Assembly: GCA_012861695.1 (NCBI GenBank)
Contig: JAAOOA010000060.1
Span: 8,334,454 to 8,398,453 of the forward strand
Reading direction: 5' to 3'
Source of the DNA: Trematomus loennbergii
Taxonomy: Eukaryota; Chordata; Actinopteri; Perciformes; Nototheniidae
DNA: 64,000 nt
Positions 61,701 to 64,000 of this stretch are shown piece by piece (position 1 is the first letter of the stretch; each line of letters opens with the position of its first letter). Position numbers and translations under genes: made by a program. A model generated the notes under the pieces. That model saw only the letters and a program-made list of their open reading frames with translations. It did not search any database and was not told the origin of the DNA.

Positions 61701-64000
61701 CTCTCCTACCGCTGTTGAAAAGATCAGCCAGGATCTCAACGGAGAACCGCAAGTTGACATTCATTTTGCGGAGGAGGTGAAAGATAAAACAAAGCCAAGG
61801 TCTAGAAAACGGAAGAGGAATATAATTAAAGTGGCTGCAATACCACTGAAGAAGACCAGAAGTGACGAGAACACCGCAAGGACGTAGTAGACGATAACGA
61901 TGTTGTTATCCCAGCAGGAAGAAAACGTGAGACAACCCAAAGCCACAGATGGTCAATTTGAAGGAGTTTCAAAAGCTTATCAAACAACGACACTCAAAAG
62001 CAAGCAGGTCAAAAGAAAGCCAGGAAAATGAAACAAACAGAACCTCAAGAGATGTTGAAAGTGAAGGGAAGGAATGCGGGAGCAGAACTGAAAAATTGAC
62101 TAAAATGGACAATGCTCAGTCTCAGAACAAGGATGGGATTGAGGAGTCTCACGTCTTCAATGTCCCAGTTGATGAATCACATCAAATCTTCCACAAGTCA
62201 ACAGAAGAGTGTGGCCAATCACAGCGAGATGACGCAAACGGGACCGGGTTGTTTGGGGATGAGCCCCCTCCCGTGTTTTCCTTTGAGTTCTTAGGAGAAG
62301 ACCAGGCCAAGGTACCAGCTGAGAGGGAGCATCCACTAAAGAATCCGAATGAAGGTAGTGTGTTTTTTTTTCTTTACTTTTAATTGAAAGATGTTCACGC
62401 CCTTGCATTGTTAACAGTCAGACTAAAACATTTGAAGTATGAACAAATAGGGAAAAGCTACTACTTCTACTTTCACAATTTCATTTATGGGTTAGGTTGG
62501 AAAACAACATACTAATGAGAATATGTAACTTTGTCGCATGGTTAGGGGTTCATTGTTCAAGAAGAAACTCAGAAACAACAAGGTATGAGTTTAATATGTT
62601 TAAAGAGGTAATTCAGAAAATACAAGCAAAAAACTTGATTAAAATGTATAAAGTCAGAAATGTATGAGGAAATAAACCAAAACTCTTCGGAGATTAAAAT
62701 TGGGAATAACAAGAGAAAGTCAAGAAAATAACACAAATAATGTATTTTTGTCAAGGAACCCCTCCCCTTCGCTTTTGAAAGTTGGATCAAACTCTCCACA
62801 CCACAGATTCTGCCTCTTGCAGTGAATAATATCTGGATTGGTTTAACGTAATCAAATGTATTTTGTAGTCGGATTTAGAACAATTAACAAACACTTGCCT
62901 CTCTTTAGTGTGATGAGGTCGATCCAAACTTGCAAAGTGAATTGATGAAAACCTTTTACCATTTTAGCTGTTTGTAGTGACTAAATCTGAGAATTTCATA
63001 AAAGATTTTTGCCATTTCGTTTATTTTCAAATATTATAAAAAATATAGTTTTTTCTTGTATGTTTGAGTTTTTTTCTGTTACATTTTCATTTCATTCGAT
63101 TTTTCAATTTCACCACTGACGGCTTTGCTACTGTTAAAGGTAGGGTAGGTAAGTTTGAGAAACCGGCTCGAGATACACTTTTTGTTATATTCCATGGAAT
63201 GCTCTTAACATCCCGATAGCAATGAATATCTTAAGTGCTTTGACAAAAAATCCATAAAAAAATGTCATCTGTGGAAGCCGTAGTACTGTAAAAAGTACGA
63301 CCAATCATTTTAGCCGGCCCGGCTAAAATAACTGGATGGCCTACCTGCCTGTCAGCCTTCCATCTGTGCACAAACTTATCTCGTGCCCTCATTGGTCATG
63401 TGCGCGTTCGTGTGTGTTGGAGGAGGGGCTCTATAAGGAAGTGGCAGATTTTCTCCGGTTGTGTTATTTCAAATTCTAGCGATCTCGAGCCGGTTTCTCA
63501 ACTTACCTACCCTACCTTTAAGACAATGGAGTCTTTAATCGTAGAGATCAAAAGATAGGTTTTTGAAGTGTTCAAACTATTCTTTGAAAAGATGGGCTAA
63601 ATGCTATCAAGATCAACACATTTATATAAATAATGTACTAGTTTATTTCCCCTAAAAATGTCTCATATCTGGATAAACCATCTTGGTTTCTTATTTTTTC
63701 AGCTCTAAAAGCCCATGATGCAGGAGTGTCAGATACACATCAGACTTCGTTCAACAATGAAGACTCGTCGCACAGTGACACCCATCTGCCTCAACAAAAC
63801 AAAACTCCTTTAAACCCACAGACCCCCAAGAGAACTGCCCCCCTTCTTTCAGACACTGTCGGGTTCTGCAACACCTCAGTCTGTGATCAAGAAGAAAATG
63901 AAGAAGTGGAGGTGGACATCCTTCATTACTCCCCAGACAAAGTGCCTCCGAGCAGAGAGTGTTTGAACGGACTTGACAACATTGAAATAACTCCAGAGGA
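55634..64000 (+). CDS. btbd18: btbd18-like BTB protein with AT-hook (runs off right edge)
   Basis: Exons at 55634, 55829, 57664, 58430, 60295 and 63703 join in consistent phases. Order in the protein: BTB domain (FCDTLLQTEGISVPTHSCIL ... LLYSGELEV ... EDVLSVARKFGITDL), a low-complexity linker, a conserved VKLKRNMETGEAWEVVSR block resembling mammalian BTBD18, an acidic EECDEQIDKLLEDILMGLY patch, three tandem 30-residue repeats, an AT-hook (KRGRGRPKKKK) and basic and acidic tails. No zinc fingers are seen up to 64000. Mammalian BTBD18 is a nuclear factor promoting elongation at pachytene piRNA loci; function in fish is inferred only. Six single-base losses interrupt the frame, all of one sign. 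Synteny next to ctnnd1 supports orthology. BTB family certain, orthologue likely. Confidence 0.82.
55829..56785 (+). CDS. btbd18: btbd18 second coding exon: rest of BTB domain and linker, two frame breaks
   Basis: GTAAAG|GTATCTCAG follows a 92-bp intron. ISVPTHSCILAALSPYLSEK reads in one frame; GQKRQLRLQALKGQTLLKLV and the helices to GLEHLEEK read one base out (break between 55903 and 55916). A second break at the A run 56634-56637 separates KELTIKK from AEQPSHRDEMIRQGKGKSTL. It ends ATTAAG|GTAAGT. Confidence 0.85.
56786..57663 (+). other. btbd18 intron, no further features seen
   Basis: AT-rich; no recognised repeat or exon. Confidence 0.5.
57664..57762 (+). CDS. btbd18: btbd18 third coding exon, conserved WEVV block
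   Basis: CCCAG|GTGAAGCTG to ACACAG|GTAGAT. Encodes VKLKRNMETGEAWEVVSRRE, the best match to mammalian BTBD18 outside the BTB domain. Phase 0 both sides. Confidence 0.85.
57763..58429 (+). other. btbd18 intron, no further features seen
   Basis: AT-rich; no recognised repeat or exon. Confidence 0.5.
58430..58916 (+). CDS. btbd18: btbd18 fourth coding exon
   Basis: TCTAAAG|GATGGTTCC to GCTACAG|GTATTT. A Pro/Ser-rich segment, then EECDEQIDKLLEDILMGLYI (amphipathic, acidic). Phase 0 in, 1 out. Confidence 0.82.
58917..60294 (+). other. btbd18 intron with old repeat and hAT MITE
   Basis: 59030-59285 is a diverged copy of the repeat at 23780-24060. 59582-59956 is a hAT MITE. No exon is seen. Confidence 0.5.
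59582..59956. mobile_element. hAT MITE with perfect 8-bp target duplication
   Basis: Ends TAGGGCTGTACTCGAA and TTCGGGACAGCCCTA are inverted. Flanks ACCTGTAT (59574-59581) and ACCTGTAT (59957-59964) are identical. 375 bp, no coding capacity, and presumably recent. Confidence 0.93.
60295..62354 (+). CDS. btbd18: btbd18 large exon with tandem repeats and AT-hook, four frame breaks
   Basis: GTACAG|GTATCTATT to AATGAAG|GTAGTG, 2060 nt. Frame changes occur near 60890, 61231, 61870 and 61958, each equal to one lost base. Coding character persists through all: a Gln/Pro-rich N-terminal part, three 90-bp repeats (60944-61213), a Lys/Arg-rich region, the AT-hook at 61645-61677 and an acidic tail. The total shift matches the phase of the next exon. 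Confidence 0.8.
60944..61213 (+). repeat. btbd18: Three 90-bp in-frame tandem repeats in btbd18
   Basis: Units start at 60944, 61034 and 61124. Each encodes 30 residues of the form VE-[ND]-x-GAISAG-x-x-x-VA-x-x-x-SDPR-basic tail (third unit SSSR). GGAGCAATATCTGCTGG is identical in all three. Confidence 0.95.
61645..61677 (+). other. btbd18: AT-hook coding segment
   Basis: Encodes KRGRGRPKKKK, the canonical AT-hook core (GRP flanked by Arg/Lys), a minor-groove DNA-binding motif. Confidence 0.85.
62355..63702 (+). other. btbd18 intron hosting TTAA MITE T3 copy 3
   Basis: AT-rich intron. The only recognised content is the MITE at 63134-63521. Confidence 0.55.
63134..63521. mobile_element. TTAA MITE family T3, copy 3
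   Basis: TTAAAGGTAGGGTAGGTAAG ... CTTACCTACCCTACCTTTAA. The most complete copy, 388 bp, with matching TTAA on both sides. The interior has a near-palindrome TTTTAGCCGGCCCGGCTAAAA. Confidence 0.93.
63703..64000 (+). CDS. btbd18: btbd18 next exon, continues past the window
   Basis: TTTTTCAG|CTCTAAAAGCC completes the codon split at 62354. It encodes LKAHDAGVSDTHQTSFNNED and EENEEVEVDILHYSPDKVPP and is open to the last base. Confidence 0.8.

Noticed and set aside
55634..62354. btbd18 as a dead pseudogene
   Set aside because: Introns, splice sites and phases are all intact and coding character continues on both sides of each break. All breaks are single-base losses, like those in ctnnd1, which is essential.

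Overview
This is a window of vertebrate nuclear DNA, almost certainly from a ray-finned (teleost) fish. It has small exons with GT-AG introns, very long (GT)n/(CA)n microsatellites, L2-type LINEs, V-SINE-like tails and many short non-autonomous DNA transposons. It holds parts of three genes. Their grouping matches, from memory, the SLC43A3 / CTNND1 / BTBD18 neighbourhood of human 11q12.1.

Layout. (1) About 3.2-4.3 kb, minus strand: the first two recognisable coding exons of an slc43a3-like transporter. The gene runs towards and probably past the left edge. It lies in transposon-rich DNA (nested TTAA-flanked elements at 16-1533, a direct repeat around its first coding exon, and a rearranged L2 LINE at 5.8-8.6 kb). 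(2) About 10.8-54.6 kb, plus strand: ctnnd1 (p120-catenin, delta-1 catenin). There is a putative GC-rich first exon at about 10.8-11.1 kb, a 12-kb first intron, 21 coding exons from 23329 to 50869 and an alternative terminal exon with a 3' UTR at 52605-54566. The reading gives about 937 residues: N-terminal coiled coil, regulatory region, armadillo repeats and a short C-terminal tail. The 18-nt alternative exon that interrupts the basic stretch is present. (3) About 54.8 kb to the right edge, plus strand: a btbd18-like gene with a 5' BTB domain, a conserved VKL..GEAWEVV block, three 30-residue tandem repeats and an AT-hook. It continues past 64000.

p120-catenin stabilises classical cadherins at adherens junctions. 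BTBD18 is known in mammals as a nuclear regulator of transcription elongation at piRNA loci. SLC43A3 is a purine nucleobase transporter. No shared pathway is implied; the grouping looks like old conserved synteny.

Two things stand out. First, eight apparent single-base losses break the frames of ctnnd1 (two) and btbd18 (six). All go in the same direction and several are at short homopolymers, so consensus error in the assembly is more likely than gene death. Second, introns and flanks contain at least eight elements bounded by TTAA, in several families, and hAT elements with recognisable 8-bp target duplications. One hAT remnant carries an 18-bp minisatellite in frame inside its transposase C-terminal domain. 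A 252-bp copy of ctnnd1 5' DNA lies inside the L2 LINE. I found no CRISPR array, operon, rRNA or functional tRNA. I found no convincing wholly new system; the best novelty candidates are the TTAA families and the two templated or tandem rearrangements.
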